From Timema cristinae (Eukaryota; Arthropoda; Insecta; Phasmatodea; Timematidae): DNA of 64,000 nt. The translations under genes and the position numbers were made by a program. The stretch is from assembly GCA_039000515.1 (NCBI GenBank), contig JBCFYV010011172.1:77576577-77640576 (forward strand), in the 5' to 3' direction. The notes below the pieces were generated by a model that was not told the origin of the DNA, searched no databases, and saw only the letters and a program-made list of their open reading frames with translations. Shown here piece after piece: positions 46,000 through 57,509 of this stretch; the stretch's first letter is position 1, and every line of letters starts with the position of its first letter.

Positions 46000-48900
46000 A
46001 TTTTGGAGTTTTTACTTTAACCTTTTTCAGATATGAATGAGATTTAGGACATGATGCAGAGTTTTTGTTATTTTTCTCCGAACACATCAAGTATAATTTA
46101 TTACTTGGTTTTACCGTGCCAGTTCAGTTTTTTTTTAGAATAGCCACGCTCAACTAGAATACAAATTAATTTCCACAAGTACACCATTAGAATGTCTTAA
46201 GAATTTGAAAAAGATTTTTTTTTGTTTATTTCCTCAAATTCAACAAAGAACTAATCTTTAATTGAGTACTAAGCTAATGAAAGTAAATATAATCGTAATT
46301 ATATCGTAAAGACGGGTATTTCGTCAGTAACTATATTGCTAATTTTAACATAATATATCAAAATATCAGCAAGTAGGCCTACTCACTCATATGTTATACA
46401 CTCAAAATATGTGTGGTGCATAGTTAAAAAAAAATTAAGTTGGAAATTAAATGGACACTTCTATCTTAGCAGTAAGCTAACATATATATTTTCGACAGTG
46501 TTTTATTTTTCGATCCTTATTAAAACGAAAAACAAATAAATATGTTGTCCATCAATACATTAAAATTATAACTTTGCATGAATTGTTATTTTTTGACAAA
46601 TGGAATAATTAATTTTATTTGTCAACAAACGTACAGCTACGTTATAATTCATCCAAGAATAATAATATAAAGTGTAATCTCATTAATTACAACATTTTAG
46701 AAAACATTCTAAAAGAATCTTCCGTAAGGAGTGTTGATAGATTAATAATAAAGACTTAGTGATTGATCCATACCGCTTAACCAAAAGTTGTAATACATCG
46801 CTCAATGCATAAACCATTTATATTGTATTTTATATTTATATTATATCAAACCTCCGGAGGTAATGTGACCTAATACATTTGTTTTAGACTGTAGTTGATT
46901 GCTGGATAGTAGGGAGGTCGTGGTTAGAATACCGAGGGGTGCACTTGGGGTAATTTTCTTCTTCTGTTTCCCAGCTAATGCGGGTGCTCTTCTTATAATA
47001 CAACTTTCTTCATAACTACCTTGTATGTTAAGTCATTAAATAACTTTTGTGACAAAATTTACACATTTAAAAATAGTATTGGCTAAAGACCGGCAATCAT
47101 GGTTGAAAAACCTCTTTTCTTGACTTGGATAGAACTGAATTCTCTCGTTCAAACAATTAAAATGTTTCGTAACGATTGCAATTTACATACAAGCTTTTTT
47201 ACTACAATTTTATATTTATTTTCAATCCATTTGGCTTCAACCCTTTCGAGAAGTAGGCTTAGAAGGGTGAACCTTGCGATTAGGAGGCGTTCAAGTATTA
47301 CGTAAGCATATTTTTGGCCATTTTTAACCCCTCTGCCTCCCTTGAAGGCAAAAATATTAAAATGCCTAACCCCCCCCCCCTCTCTTGCTTACGTAAGACT
47401 TGTCAACTTTTGTTGGTGCAATTTTACCTATATCCTGAACAGGTAGTAAGACGCGATGATAAAAAATAAATTAAAATTCATGCAATTTACAAACTGCTGA
47501 TGATTATTAACATAAACGTGTAAATTATTAATATTGCGAAATAATTGACAATTAAAACTGGTATACAATAAATTTAAATTTATTGAACAGTTAAAATTAA
47601 ATCAAGTAAGAACACTATAAAGGCTTAAAAATTGATTTTACTTTTAATTGAAGTTATAAAAAAGTGTTATTAGTGAATACATGAATATTCTATTTATATG
47701 TATTAAAAAAAGGCTCCATTTAATCCGATGAATCCACGTCTCAACACTTTCAATTATTATGCCTCTATTTGCGGGGGCTGGATCAGTAAAGCTTTGGCTT
47801 ACTTCTATAGGTCTATAGGCTTCTCCCCTTCTTCCTCGTTTAGCCACTCAGCATCCCCATTGCTACCCGAAGTCCAAGCGGCTTGCGAAGAACCCTTCCG
47901 TAATTTTGCCCATCTTTCTCTGTCTTACATAAGCATTGCTCTGACCCCTTTCCCCACTTGTCAGCAAAAATAAGCAAAATTCGAAATCCCTCCCTCCCTT
48001 AAGGTGCCTACTTAATACTTGAACGTCCCCATCTAGTTAGTTGGTCTACAATTGGCTGCACTCGTTAGCACATTCTAATGAGGCTAGCTATGTCTGATCT
48101 TAAGACTAAACAAGCTAACATAGTTTTGTATATTTCTTTCTTTTTATTTATTCTTCTTAATTACTATTGTTGAAATTACGTATACCCTTTTGAATTAGAA
48201 AACAAACCCAACAACTCCAACAAACTGTTGTTACGATGGTAGACAAACAAACCAGTATTGAAACAAAAACTCTAGATCTGTATTGCGCGTGATTTATTGG
48301 GGAGTTTAAACTATTAAATACCAGCAAGCTTGCCCAGCGTTTAGCACACCTAAGTTTGGTCGGCAGGCTGAGGTTCAGTTCCAACCGATGAACTGGGATG
48401 GTTTTATTCCCCCTACCATATATCTAAGATAATTCTGATATATTTATCTAAAATTCATATTAATTATCTGGTGTCCTAAAAAATTAGCCAATACATATTG
48501 TAGATAACCTTGAAAATATTTTAGATCACGACCAATTAGTCTGGATATTAAAACACGATTACCCTCGAAAAAAAAACTCATCCAATTGTGGTTTATTTAA
48601 TTCCTCCCACGACAACAGTATTGGGATAAGATATTTGTTTTTTAATCTTATTGAACTTGTCAAAATCTGATAAAAGGCTTTTTAGCTGGTAAAATGTATG
48701 TTGATATATTCTAAATTAATCTGGTTGGTTTAAACTGGCAGGACACTCCCAATATTTTAATGTTTTCTAACGAAGAGCACAGAAAGACTAACCAGGACAT
48801 GACTCTTGATCCAAAATGACTTACCTACTTACACGCTATTCGTGGGATGATTCAGTTTGCTCAGCTTCAGGAAGAGCAAGCACCAGTGACTGAGAGGTCA

Positions 48901-49470
48901 GGGAAACTGACTATACATTTTGATAACCTTTGTTCTAAACGATGGAGTAGCTAAAATTAGTTAGACTAAAGTGTGTAGTTCTAGATTTGTCTGGGCTGTT
49001 CAATGAAAAGTGTTTCTATCATTAAGTTATCTAGTAAATCATATGCTGGTATAATCTCGTATTTAGTTTTTTTTATATTTGTATTTTATCTTTTTATTTA
49101 GTAACAAAAAGTTGTAATTTTACTATTTACTGTTTGCTTGTATTATATATGTTTTAAATTAATTATGTATAGCAAAGCATCCATTTGTAGATGAAAGCTG
49201 TACCTAGTATACCAGAAACGTATTAATTAAAATTAATGAAAATATTTGTTTTCATTTTTATACTCATATTTATTATTTTTAATACTATTGATAGTTGTTA
49301 AAGCATAAATAACAGTCAGCTAAAGAGCAACAACGTAACCTATTTAGGTACCATTAGGTACACATTTACCGCTATCCTAATCAATTGTATTATATTAAAA
49401 TTTGATTTAATAGTTGCACGGTGACAATATTAGAAACATAATTATTTGACTACCACTTTTACTTTAAATT
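46000..49470. other. Unassigned AT-rich non-coding, SINE traces only
   Basis: Traces of a SINE head near 46900-47000 (GGGAGGTCGTGGTTAGAATA) and of a tail near 47440 (GAACAGGTAGTAAGACGCGA), perhaps one element split by unrelated sequence. A tRNA-like head may lie near 48335-48410 (GAGGTTCAGTTCC). No gene recognised. The short frames at 47099-47305 and 47728-47973 have no known motif. Confidence 0.35.
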
Positions 49471-49482
49471 TATTAATTTTTC

Positions 49483-49743
49483 ACCCGCCTCGGTGGCGTA
49501 GTTGGCTAACGCGCTTGTCGTGTTGAGCTCGACCGCCGAGGACGGGGAGATCGAGGTTCGAATCTCGGTCGGGTGAACTTGGGGTGGTTTTTCCTAAATG
49601 GTTTTCCACTCTACCTCCACGCAAATGCGGGTTCACTTCCTCTAATTCAACCTTCCCAATTCCTAATCCATTAGCGTAATTAGTACTTAAAAGCGTATAA
49701 ACCGAACGGGTAGTAGGACGCAGTGCTAAATATTATTATTATT
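49483..49743 (+). mobile_element. tRNA-derived SINE, head type A, with 11-bp target duplication
   Basis: Full copy: CCCGCCTCGGTGGCGTAGTT, B box GAGGTTCGAATCTCGG, TCGGGTGAACTTGGGGTGG, CACGCAAATGCGGGTTCAC, a tail with AAACCGAACGGGTAGTAGGA, then (ATT)n. ATTAATTTTTC occurs at 49472-49482 and 49744-49754. Confidence 0.92.
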
Positions 49744-49755
49744 ATTAATTTTTCC

Positions 49756-50012
49756 AGCCTGTGGTATGGGTCAGTATTTTATTTAAGCCACCTATTTTTT
49801 CCGCTACTAGTTTGCTAGGACTGCTGTAACTTTATTTGCCTTATAATCTAACTAAAATCTAAGATACATCATCCAGTACCCGGACGTTAAATCATGTGAA
49901 AGGGTAAATCCACATTTCACCAATGATACATTTGTCAACCATGCTGGAAATCGAACCCGGAGCTCTTAGCTCAATAGACAGACACGTTACTGACTAAGCT
50001 AAGGTGACGGAT
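49756..50012 (-). mobile_element. tRNA-derived SINE, head type C, copy 1
   Basis: Minus strand head: CACCTTAGCTTAGTCAGTAA (A box TAGCTTAGTCAG), B box CCGGGTTCGATTTCC, then CATTTGTCAACC... to an end near CAGCCTGTGG (plus-strand side). It lacks the hairpin tail of types A, B and E. A sister copy is at 51040-51292. Confidence 0.7.
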
Positions 50013-50697
50013 TCCATTTAGAAAAAAGAAATACATGATTTCCTCATACACGTGTGTCGTTTTTACAATACGTTGCTATTATATATCCATATGTTTCGAC
50101 GTAATCATTCCACAAAGATGTTTTAGACCCTATTTCCGCTTGTCATCTGTTTATAGCTGCGTGTAAGTTGGTTGGCATCACTGAAGCCACAAACAGTTAA
50201 AACCTTACTACTAGCTACCAACTGCTAACACGGCTGTTTTCAAAGCTCTTTCTACCGTTACTGATACAGGCTTGCCTGCATTCAACAAGTTATATTATAG
50301 TCACATTCTCCCAGTCGCTGTTTTTGTAACAGTTGCGTTAGATCTCTCCGACTGGCTCTATCACAAACAACGTGCTCACTGCATATTAGTTAAACCTATA
50401 GACGTGTTACTTTTAAACGGTTAGTTCCCAGTTTTTGCGCCTGTGCTACACCAAAGACTTACTAAGGAGTAAATTGATCATCGTAGCTGTGTAGTTGTTC
50501 AGGTGTGAAGACATAATTGAAACAACTTATTGGGGGCAAGCAGATATCTTTCCAATAGCATAATGACGTGTATTATCTATCATGGTCCAACAGTGGTACA
50601 TATAATTTAATTGTTTATATAATGTTAATAATTATCTGAGAAGAATCATTTATTTATCACACAAGACGGTTTTTTCTCCTATGTATTGAATCAATTT

Positions 50698-50971
50698 GGG
50701 TGACCTGGTGGTCTAGGGGTAAGGTGTCAGACTTCTGTGCTGGCGGCCGGGGTTCAATCCTCGGTCCCGGCACAGATTTATCTGATTTCCAAACCCTTCC
50801 TTCACCTCTGACAAGACATCTTGTGAATGTGGGGAATGCCAGGCCTCCACCATGGTTCGGATTCCACGTTAAACTGTAGGTCCTTCAGTTCATCTCACAA
50901 CCACCCTACCATTACACATTAGCGTAAGTGCGTATAGCCCGAACGGGTAGTAAGACGCGGTGCTAATAATA
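50698..50971 (+). mobile_element. tRNA-derived SINE, head type B, youngest-looking copy, 13-bp target duplication
   Basis: GGGTGACCTGGTGGTCTAGG, GGTAAGGTGTCAGACTTC, B box GGGGTTCAATCCTCGG, then the B body and tail AGCCCGAACGGGTAGTAAGA, CGCGGTGCTAATAATAATTG. The target duplication ATTGAATCAATTT is perfect: 50685-50697 and 50972-50984. The near-consensus head makes this the best type specimen. Confidence 0.93.
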
Positions 50972-51039
50972 ATTGAATCAATTTAAAACCATATTTATCA
51001 TAATGTATTAACAAATATTATTTTACATCCATTATTTTT

Positions 51040-51292
51040 TCCAGCCTCTGGCCTGAGTCAGTTTTTTTATTCAAGCCATATTTTTTCCACTATCGGCTGA
51101 CTAGCTTCATTTGTGTTATATTATAACTAAAGACTAGTACAGGCACAAAATCCAGTCCACGGCTGTTAATATATCACTATGAAAGGGGAAACACACATTT
51201 CACCAATGATAAATTTATCGGCCATGCCAGTAATTGAACCCATAACCCCTAGCTCTGTAGGCAGACACGCTACTTGACTGAGGTAAGGTTTC
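51040..51292 (-). mobile_element. tRNA-derived SINE, head type C, copy 2
   Basis: Parallel to 49756-50012: CCAGCCTCTGGCCTGAGTCA, ATTTTTTCCACTATCGGCTG, GAAAGGGGAAACACACATTT, CACCAATGATAAATTTATCG, AATTGAACCCATAACCCCTA (B box complement). The head complement ends near CTGAGGTAAGG. About 75-80% similar by eye. Confidence 0.65.
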
Positions 51293-51299
51293 GAATTAA

Positions 51300-51780
51300 C
51301 AAATATTATGTATGTTCATAAATTGAAAACAAAAACAAACTGAACAAGTGTGTTTAACTTCTTAATTCAAACAAACCTATTACTAAACACATAAACTGCC
51401 AAATATGTTTTCCAAACATCTGCCAAGCAGCGTTAAACACTGGAATCACGTGCAAAAGTGTAAAATCAGTCCACCCCTTCCTTTGTCTATGCACCAGATG
51501 TGACCAACTTTTTATCTATGTCTGTGACATCAATTCCTTCCCCTGCACATGCGCAGACAGGCATGAGTAGTCGCTCGCCCTGAAATGGTATTGACCAATA
51601 GCCGTGATGTTAGTTAGGGTAATGTGCTGTGGGTTGCAGTACATGTTGGTTCTATTGGCCGCAGAGGCGAAGCGTGGTTTTCTGAGTAAGCTGAGTCATG
51701 AACACTCATAAAGGGGCACACTTAATAATGTTGAAAATATGATTTTTATGAAGTTATATATTACATTATTGGAGACTACC
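51300..51780. promoter_or_regulatory. Possible weak promoter-like stretch
   Basis: GCACATGCGCAG (NRF1-like, 51545-51556), GACCAATAG near 51594 and ATTGGCC near 51654 (CCAAT boxes in both orientations) cluster within 115 bp. No clear exon or donor follows. Low weight. Confidence 0.2.
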
Positions 51781-51784
51781 ACTA

Positions 51785-51888
<104 letters not shown>

Positions 51889-51899
51889 TAGTAATAAAA

Positions 51900-53290
51900 T
51901 ATTTATTTTAAAATTTTTGCTATACCTCCTGTGAAATAGATAGTTTTGGTCTTGCTATTTTTCATTTTAAATACACTTTTAGATCAAAAACAAAGCCTCA
52001 GTAAACTTATATGGCAAAAAGTCGACTGAACCTAAAGAGTCATTGTTGGTGTTTACAGCGTCTCCCAATTTTTCCTACGGTACATATACACTAAATCTTA
52101 TAACATTACTCGTATATATTATGATACAAAATTTAAAACACTAAATAAAACGATAAAATTCAAGTCACAATCACAAAACTAAACTATCTATACTGAAATA
52201 AACTTAAGAAAAACGTTAAATATGCTCAGAATGTACCACTCATGAGTCGGGGGTAGCTGGCTTAATGGTCGCCTTTAGTGGCTGAGATGAACACTGAACA
52301 GTTACGCGCGCATTACCCGCCATAGCTCCCCGCAGGCGTGATTCTCCAGGTGCGTTAGGCAGAAAGGTATCAGCTTATCTTGCCAAATGGAATTGACACA
52401 CTCGATTCACGCACTTGTTAACGTGTTACTACGCTTTAAGAGATGTCTATTAAGATTAAAATTTTACATCTCTTTTATGTATAGGATGCTTTATCTGCTT
52501 TTTAAAAACCTTTTGGATATCCGAGCTTATCCTGCCCACCTTGACGCCTCGCTACTGGTTGGATGCCAATTTGATGTTTGGCCTAAAAGTAATTTTGCCT
52601 ATTACTACACCCAAGTTCAAATTGTGTTCAAAAGTACACCTACAATTATTTGTGGGGAGGGAGGGGGGGGTTGCATTATCCGTCCGAGCTATCCACTTTA
52701 TTTACACTACCAAGCTAAGGAAGAGGAAGCAAGGATCTATAGTAGATGCACCGGCCTTTGCGGGAAGGAAAACCATTATTGTAAAACCTATTAGTAAAAA
52801 AACTTCTAAATACCCGGTTGGGATTTGATCCCTGACATCCCCACTACCCGAAACGAGACTGGACGAAAGGGAGACCTCTGTCCACTTGTTCACCTGTGTG
52901 GATAGCTACAGTAGCTGATCGCTGAACGGGTGACTTTACTAAATGTTTATAGTGATAGACTACATTACTAGGACACCATTGTTTAATTTTTAGTAGTTCT
53001 GACGACGATATTTTACTATTTGTACATTCCTGGTGTCCATTTGTTAATTATCTAACTAGGTCTGAGTGAGTGATAACAGCGGCATCGTGCTCTATTGAGT
53101 AAGTTTTTAAGTTGTGTGAATATATAATCTCAGTGTTTAGAATGTGTACGTGTCTTGAGCTGGATGTGTATTATTAAGTGTACTGCCTTGAGCTAGTTTG
53201 TAAGTCACGTGTTGATTCAGTCTGTATGTTTATAAAATATTATCTAGCCAATATAAACATAGCCCCCGTGTCATCTTGTGGTAAGATAGC
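51900..53290. other. Unassigned non-coding
   Basis: A SINE-head-like complement near 52810-52905 (GGTTGGGATTTGATCCCTGA). The frames at 52387-52794 and 52541-52828 show no known domain and cross a G-run. No gene called. Confidence 0.35.
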
Positions 53291-53299
53291 TGCTGAAGT

Positions 53300-53545
53300 C
53301 CGCGTTGGGGAGCACATGGTCCAACGCGTTTATTTCGTAAGAAACTGGATCACTGGTGATGGGAATACCAGGGTTCAAATCTCGGCAGAGTATACTGAGC
53401 TTTCTTCTAAATGGTTTACCACTCTCACTCCATGAACATGCAGGTGTACCTCCGATTGATTTTACCGCATTCATCCTTGTCCCATTAACTTAAATATTCT
53501 GAAAGCTCAGACTGGTAGTAAGACAAGCTGTAAATAAATATATTT
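53300..53545 (+). mobile_element. tRNA-derived SINE, head type E, diverged
   Basis: GAGCACATGGTCCAACGCGT (A box), CCAGGGTTCAAATCTCGGCA (B box), GAGTATACTGAGC, TAAATGGTTTACCACTCTCA, then the tail AGCTCAGACTGGTAGTAAGA, CAAGCTGTAAATAAATA. The overlapping open frames at 53178-53435 and 53271-53474 are repeat sequence. Confidence 0.6.
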
Positions 53546-53603
53546 TGAGGGACGTAATTCCCTGACCTATCCTACCAATGAAATAGTAAGACGTTTGTGT
53601 TTA

Positions 53604-53642
<39 letters not shown>
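53604..53642. repeat. Compound microsatellite (GT)n-(GA)n
   Basis: About nine GT then eleven GA dinucleotides, with a sharp change at 53620/53621. Confidence 0.95.
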
Positions 53643-53643
<1 letters not shown>

Positions 53644-53943
53644 AAGAGAGAAATAGAAAGAGGTTTCAAAGACGATGTTGAAATTAGTGGTAAGGGAAGT
53701 TAACCGCAGAAGTTGCCTTACTCCTCAAGTATGAGGGTTCATGGGGAGGGAGGTTCAGACATTGAAATGTTGAAGTTAATTAGTAATCGTGGCTGCTATT
53801 TATAAACGCAGGACTCCATCTTTCAGGCTCATAATTTGTTTTAAAAATTAGACAGTGACTCTTGACAACAATGGTGGGGTTGGATGTGTGGTAGTGTTTG
53901 TTTCTGAAACGTAAGGATATGGTTAGCCTTGATGGGTAAAAAA

Positions 53944-54205
53944 AAATTGCCACGTCTTAGTACTCGTTCGGGTTATAAGCATATATACTAATTATGCTAA
54001 TTTGTTAGTTATAAGTAAGTTTGAATTTAGAGGAAGTGTACCAGCATTTTCGAGAAAAGATCTAGGGAGTGTAGAACCATTTAGAAAAAACTAATCTAAT
54101 TACACTCAACCAGTATTCAAACCTCAATATCCTCGTCATTAGACGTCAAGTATTTTGCAAGAGCGACGCCTCATGTGGTCTACGAAATGGGCGTGTAGAT
54201 TAACT
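53944..54205 (-). mobile_element. tRNA-derived SINE, head type E, diverged
   Basis: Minus strand: the tail complement GCCACGTCTTAGTACTCGTT, a body with AGAGGAAGTGTACCAGCATT, B box complement CCAGTATTCAAACCTCAA, and head complement TGCAAGAGCGACGCCTCATG, TGGTCTACGAAATGG. Confidence 0.6.
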
Positions 54206-54964
54206 CATTTAGGTCAATGATAGCCACTTCTATCTTTATTTAACTTTCTCATAATGTACCTATAGGTTAGTATTAAAGTCACTGATATAAGTACTAATAT
54301 AATTCTCGCTCCTTGTTCGTATCTCTTGGCAGTAGTTGATAGTCAGTACTGGCTTGATTCACTCCCCTTATCTTGATAGAACAAGTAGACATTATAGACC
54401 CCGTCGCGTATAGACTGCCCGCTACACAGTCTTGTTAGACGGTAATCCTACCTACCCCTGAGTACGCCTCACACGTGGGGTCCATGCCGAAGACCAGTGC
54501 GTTCACCCAAAAGGAAAAAAAAAGACAAACGTCTATTATGTTTGCCTGGTTACTTAGACCTCACTTCACCGTCAGGATGGTCACGTGTGAAGTGGCCTAG
54601 TGCGTTTCCCTTTGACTGGAGAAATTAATTACACACTACTTCCCTGTCCTTTTCCCAATGCTGCTTCATATATGTACTAAAAAAGTGGACGCTAATGGCA
54701 GGACAAATTTTTAGAGTTGTTTTGTTCGGCACTCAACATTTGGGCAGTGCCTCAGAGAATGACTATCCCATTCTATTGACATAGTTTAGATTGTCAAGTG
54801 GGGGCATGTGTGTGAAGGAAATACATGTAGAGCTCAACTTTACATTGGCATTTTGGGAATAGCAGGCTAAGGCGACTATTTGAGATTTAGGACACCATTA
54901 TTAGCGCACAAAACCCAAATAAACACAGAATAAAAATAACAAAAGAGTGGAAAGGGGGGTTTAA

Positions 54965-55205
54965 AATCATCGTATCTTACTCCCCGTCCTAGCTATATGG
55001 ATTTTGATTGCACAATTAGGGTAAAAATGGTGAAGGTAGAATTTCCAAAGATGCCTACATTTGCTTAGAAGGATAGTGAAAAACAATCAAGGAAAAAATT
55101 CTCTTAATATACTCTGCTGGGTTTTGATTCAAGACCTCCCCGCCGTCGGCCAACCAGACTAGATAATCTTGAAGTTTAGTCAACGTGCCCACCAATGCGG
55201 GTAAA
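54965..55205 (-). mobile_element. tRNA-derived SINE, old copy
   Basis: Minus strand: CATCGTATCTTACTCCCCGT (tail complement), CTACATTTGCTTAGAAGGAT, CTGCTGGGTTTTGATTCAAG (B box complement), CGTCGGCCAACCAGACTAG, TCAACGTGCCCACC. Confidence 0.5.
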
Positions 55206-55389
55206 GGAAGATTATACTAAGAGAGAATGACTGAATAATGGTGAGAAACAATGATTGACCAATGTAATAGTAAGTAGCGACAAAGTTAAAGATTAAAGAA
55301 AAAAACCTTTCATTTTGACTAGATTCTTGTCACGACCTTTTTATCCACTCTCCAAATACAATGTGATAACATCCAGCATCGGACAAATA

Positions 55390-55600
55390 CCTCACTTTCA
55401 TCGCTGTCTGGTTTACTAGTGACAGGGTAGGTCTGGGTTTGAATCTCAACTAGTAACACTGGAGTGGTTATCTCCCTTTCTATCCACACAAATGCAGATA
55501 CATCCCTCTAAATAATATTTTCCTCGCACCTACACACTTAATTTAAATGTGTGGATAGTCCGGACAGGTGGTAAGATGGAGAGTACATAATAAACATATA
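55390..55600 (+). mobile_element. tRNA-derived SINE, A-box side lost
   Basis: GGTCTGGGTTTGAATCTCAA (B box), CTAGTAACACTGGAGTGGTT, CACACAAATGCAGATACATC, and a decayed tail TAGTCCGGACAGGTGGTAAG. It lies in the intron just upstream of the ZP exon. Confidence 0.5.
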
Positions 55601-55681
55601 ATAATAATTAATTCTGGGTGTGTGTGGTTGTGGATAAAAATTGGGAGGCGGGGTATAACAGATAATTAACTTGGGTCTGAC

Positions 55682-55770
55682 CCATAGCGATGGTTTAGTG
55701 GTCTAATGCACTTAGTTGCCGTTGACAAAGATGTCAGGGTGGAATTTCCGGCCGGTAATCACTGCATACA
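55682..55770 (+). mobile_element. tRNA-derived SINE head fragment next to the ZP exon
   Basis: ATAGCGATGGTTTAGTGGTC (A box), TCTAATGCACTTAGTTGCCG, then a B-box-like GTCAGGGTGGAATTTCCGGC. It ends about 40 bp before the acceptor at 55811, so it sits close to the branch-point region. Confidence 0.4.
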
Positions 55771-55811
55771 GGCGCTACTAATGTAACGTTCTCTCCCCCT
55801 TGTTCCTTCAG

Positions 55812-56244
55812 GCGGCGGTCGTGGCAACCAGCCCCGGTGACATCTGGCCCCTGGAGCGACCGGAAGGGATGCCCGCCATCCAGAGCCTGGAGGTGATGTG
55901 TGGCAAGGACCACATGGACGTGCATCTCGCCTTCACCCACCCTTTTGAAGGGATCGTCTCGTCCAAGGGTCAGTACGCCGATCCTAGGTGTGTCTATGTG
56001 CCTCCTTCCACGGGGAAGACATTCTTCACATTCCGGATCGCGTACGCGCGTTGTGGAACCAAGCCCGACCTGCATGGACAGTTCTACGAAAACACGGTCG
56101 TCGTGCAGTACGACAAGGACCTACTGGAGGTGTGGGACGAGGCCAAGAGGCTCAGATGCGAGTGGTTCAATGACTACGAGAAGACTGCGTCCAAACCACC
56201 CATGGTGATCGCGGATCTTGATGTCATCCAGCTGGACTTCAGAG
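55812..56244 (+). CDS. Internal exon of a ZP-domain cuticle/apical-matrix protein (dusky/miniature/piopio-like)
   Basis: Seen: a polypyrimidine tract and CAG acceptor directly before 55812, 144 codons open in phase 0, and a donor AGAG|GTGAGG at 56244/56245 leaving phase 1. Base composition is clearly richer in G+C than the surroundings. Cysteines at exon residues 30 (EVMCGKDHM), 60 (DPRCVYV), 81 (YARCGTK) and 116 (RLRCEWF) match the four-cysteine ZP-N half of a zona pellucida domain. GQFYENTVVVQYDKDLLEVW and ADLDVIQLDFRG are highly conserved in the arthropod dusky, dusky-like, miniature and piopio group. Known: these are secreted, usually membrane-anchored ZP proteins that polymerise in the apical extracellular matrix and shape cuticle. 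Inference: the signal peptide, ZP-C half and transmembrane anchor lie in other exons, none recognised in this window. The open frame running on to 56348 is read-through into the intron. Which paralogue it is cannot be settled from this exon. Confidence 0.92.
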
Positions 56245-56499
56245 GTGAGGTCTCATCCAGAACAACACCAACCCCACGCTTTGTACTATCTGCAAGGTAC
56301 AATAAGGGTGATGGTTTCCTTGATGTGTGTTTACAGCCCCTCTTCTAATGCATTCCGATACATTTATTCCCTTTTCTTTAGTTGGCAATTATTTTTATGT
56401 TAAAAATAGAAATTAAAATCTAAATACTATTTTGTATAGTTGCTCTTTCTATGGAAAAATTGCAAACTGTTTTTTTATGATATATGTTAACTTACACCC

Positions 56500-56775
56500 C
56501 CTTATTAAATATATTCACTCATAAAACCGTCTTATAAGATATTTATTCATAGCTCCACCTTAGCTGATATACTCACTCATGGTATCACTGTATATGATAT
56601 ATCCTCTCATAACATCATTTATGCAAAATATTTGCTCGTAATACTTCTGTATGAGATATATTAACTCATGACACCACCTTACGAAATATATTCACTCACA
56701 ACACCCCTGAATGGAATATATTTACTCACATAATCTACCTTTGATTTATGTTTACTTAAGACACCCCTTCCCACT
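56500..56775. repeat. Degenerate tandem repeat of about 37-42 bp downstream of the ZP exon
   Basis: Successive units share GATATATTCACTCATAACAC-like sequence followed by CACCTTA/CATTTA/CTGTATG. Spacing varies and divergence is high. It starts about 255 bp after the exon donor, in the presumed intron. Confidence 0.5.
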
Positions 56776-57334
56776 TCTAGAATGGCTGCCATAGTCTCAA
56801 TATTCAGTGAATGACGATAACAACATTTATTAATGGCATCATTGTAGAAAACATTCAAGGGTTAAAAGAAGCAATGGTCAAACAAAGTCCCCGTGCCCCC
56901 TCTCTACTCATAGTACAGGACAGTTTAGTCAGTACCAAGAGGTTCCCACACAAGATGGGAAGTTCCTAGTGATTGTCGGAGGCTGAACTTCCTGGGACAC
57001 GAAGAGCCACGATCGTGATCAGCTGATAACATCTCCTTCTCAGACTTCTGATATTTCTCATCTCTTTCTCTCTGTTGTATCTCTGCCTCTTCTTGGATGT
57101 TATTCCTTCCCTCTCATCACCGTCCTCATGGACCAATAGCTTGGTGGTCCTATAATCTAAAATTTGAACCCCAGTAGAATACAATTCGTTTCAGTTTCTT
57201 TCTTTGAGATACAACCAAGATAAAACAACTCGTATCACTAGAAAGTGAGGACAACTAACAGCACTACCTTTTTCGACTCCTTGAAATTTTGGATAGTGGA
57301 TAAATGGCACCGATCTACCAGGTAGTATTTCATT

Positions 57335-57404
57335 AGGGTGGACAACTGACAAGGTTACTACCCCAACCTTCCCCTACAGTAGCCTGGTATCAGTTGTCCA
57401 CCCT
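57335..57404. repeat. Short inverted repeat, 15-bp arms
   Basis: AGGGTGGACAACTGA (57335-57349) and TCAGTTGTCCACCCT (57390-57404) are perfect complements with a 40-bp loop. CATGTCAGTTGTCCTC near 57430 repeats the right arm. Possibly the remnant of a small element. Confidence 0.6.
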
Positions 57405-57509
57405 CAGGAAAATCTAACTGAATATATCCATGTCAGTTGTCCTCTCTCCCTTTCTGGGGATTAAAATTACGTTGTATGGTCAGTGTTCCGCCCAAGTTAA
57501 GTTAGTGAG

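Noticed and set aside
47728..47973. 81-codon frame, possible small protein
   Set aside because: No start context, no domain and no splice evidence; composition near background.
52387..52828. Frames of 135 and 95 codons
   Set aside because: Overlapping in different phases, cross a G-run and a SINE-like head, and carry no known domain.
55734..56208. Frames on the other strand and other phases across the ZP exon
   Set aside because: Shadows of the GC-rich true exon; the ZP frame alone shows conserved cysteines and splice signals.
56245..56348. Read-through of the ZP frame to a stop at 56348
   Set aside because: A good donor at 56244/56245 and loss of family similarity right after it mark the exon end.
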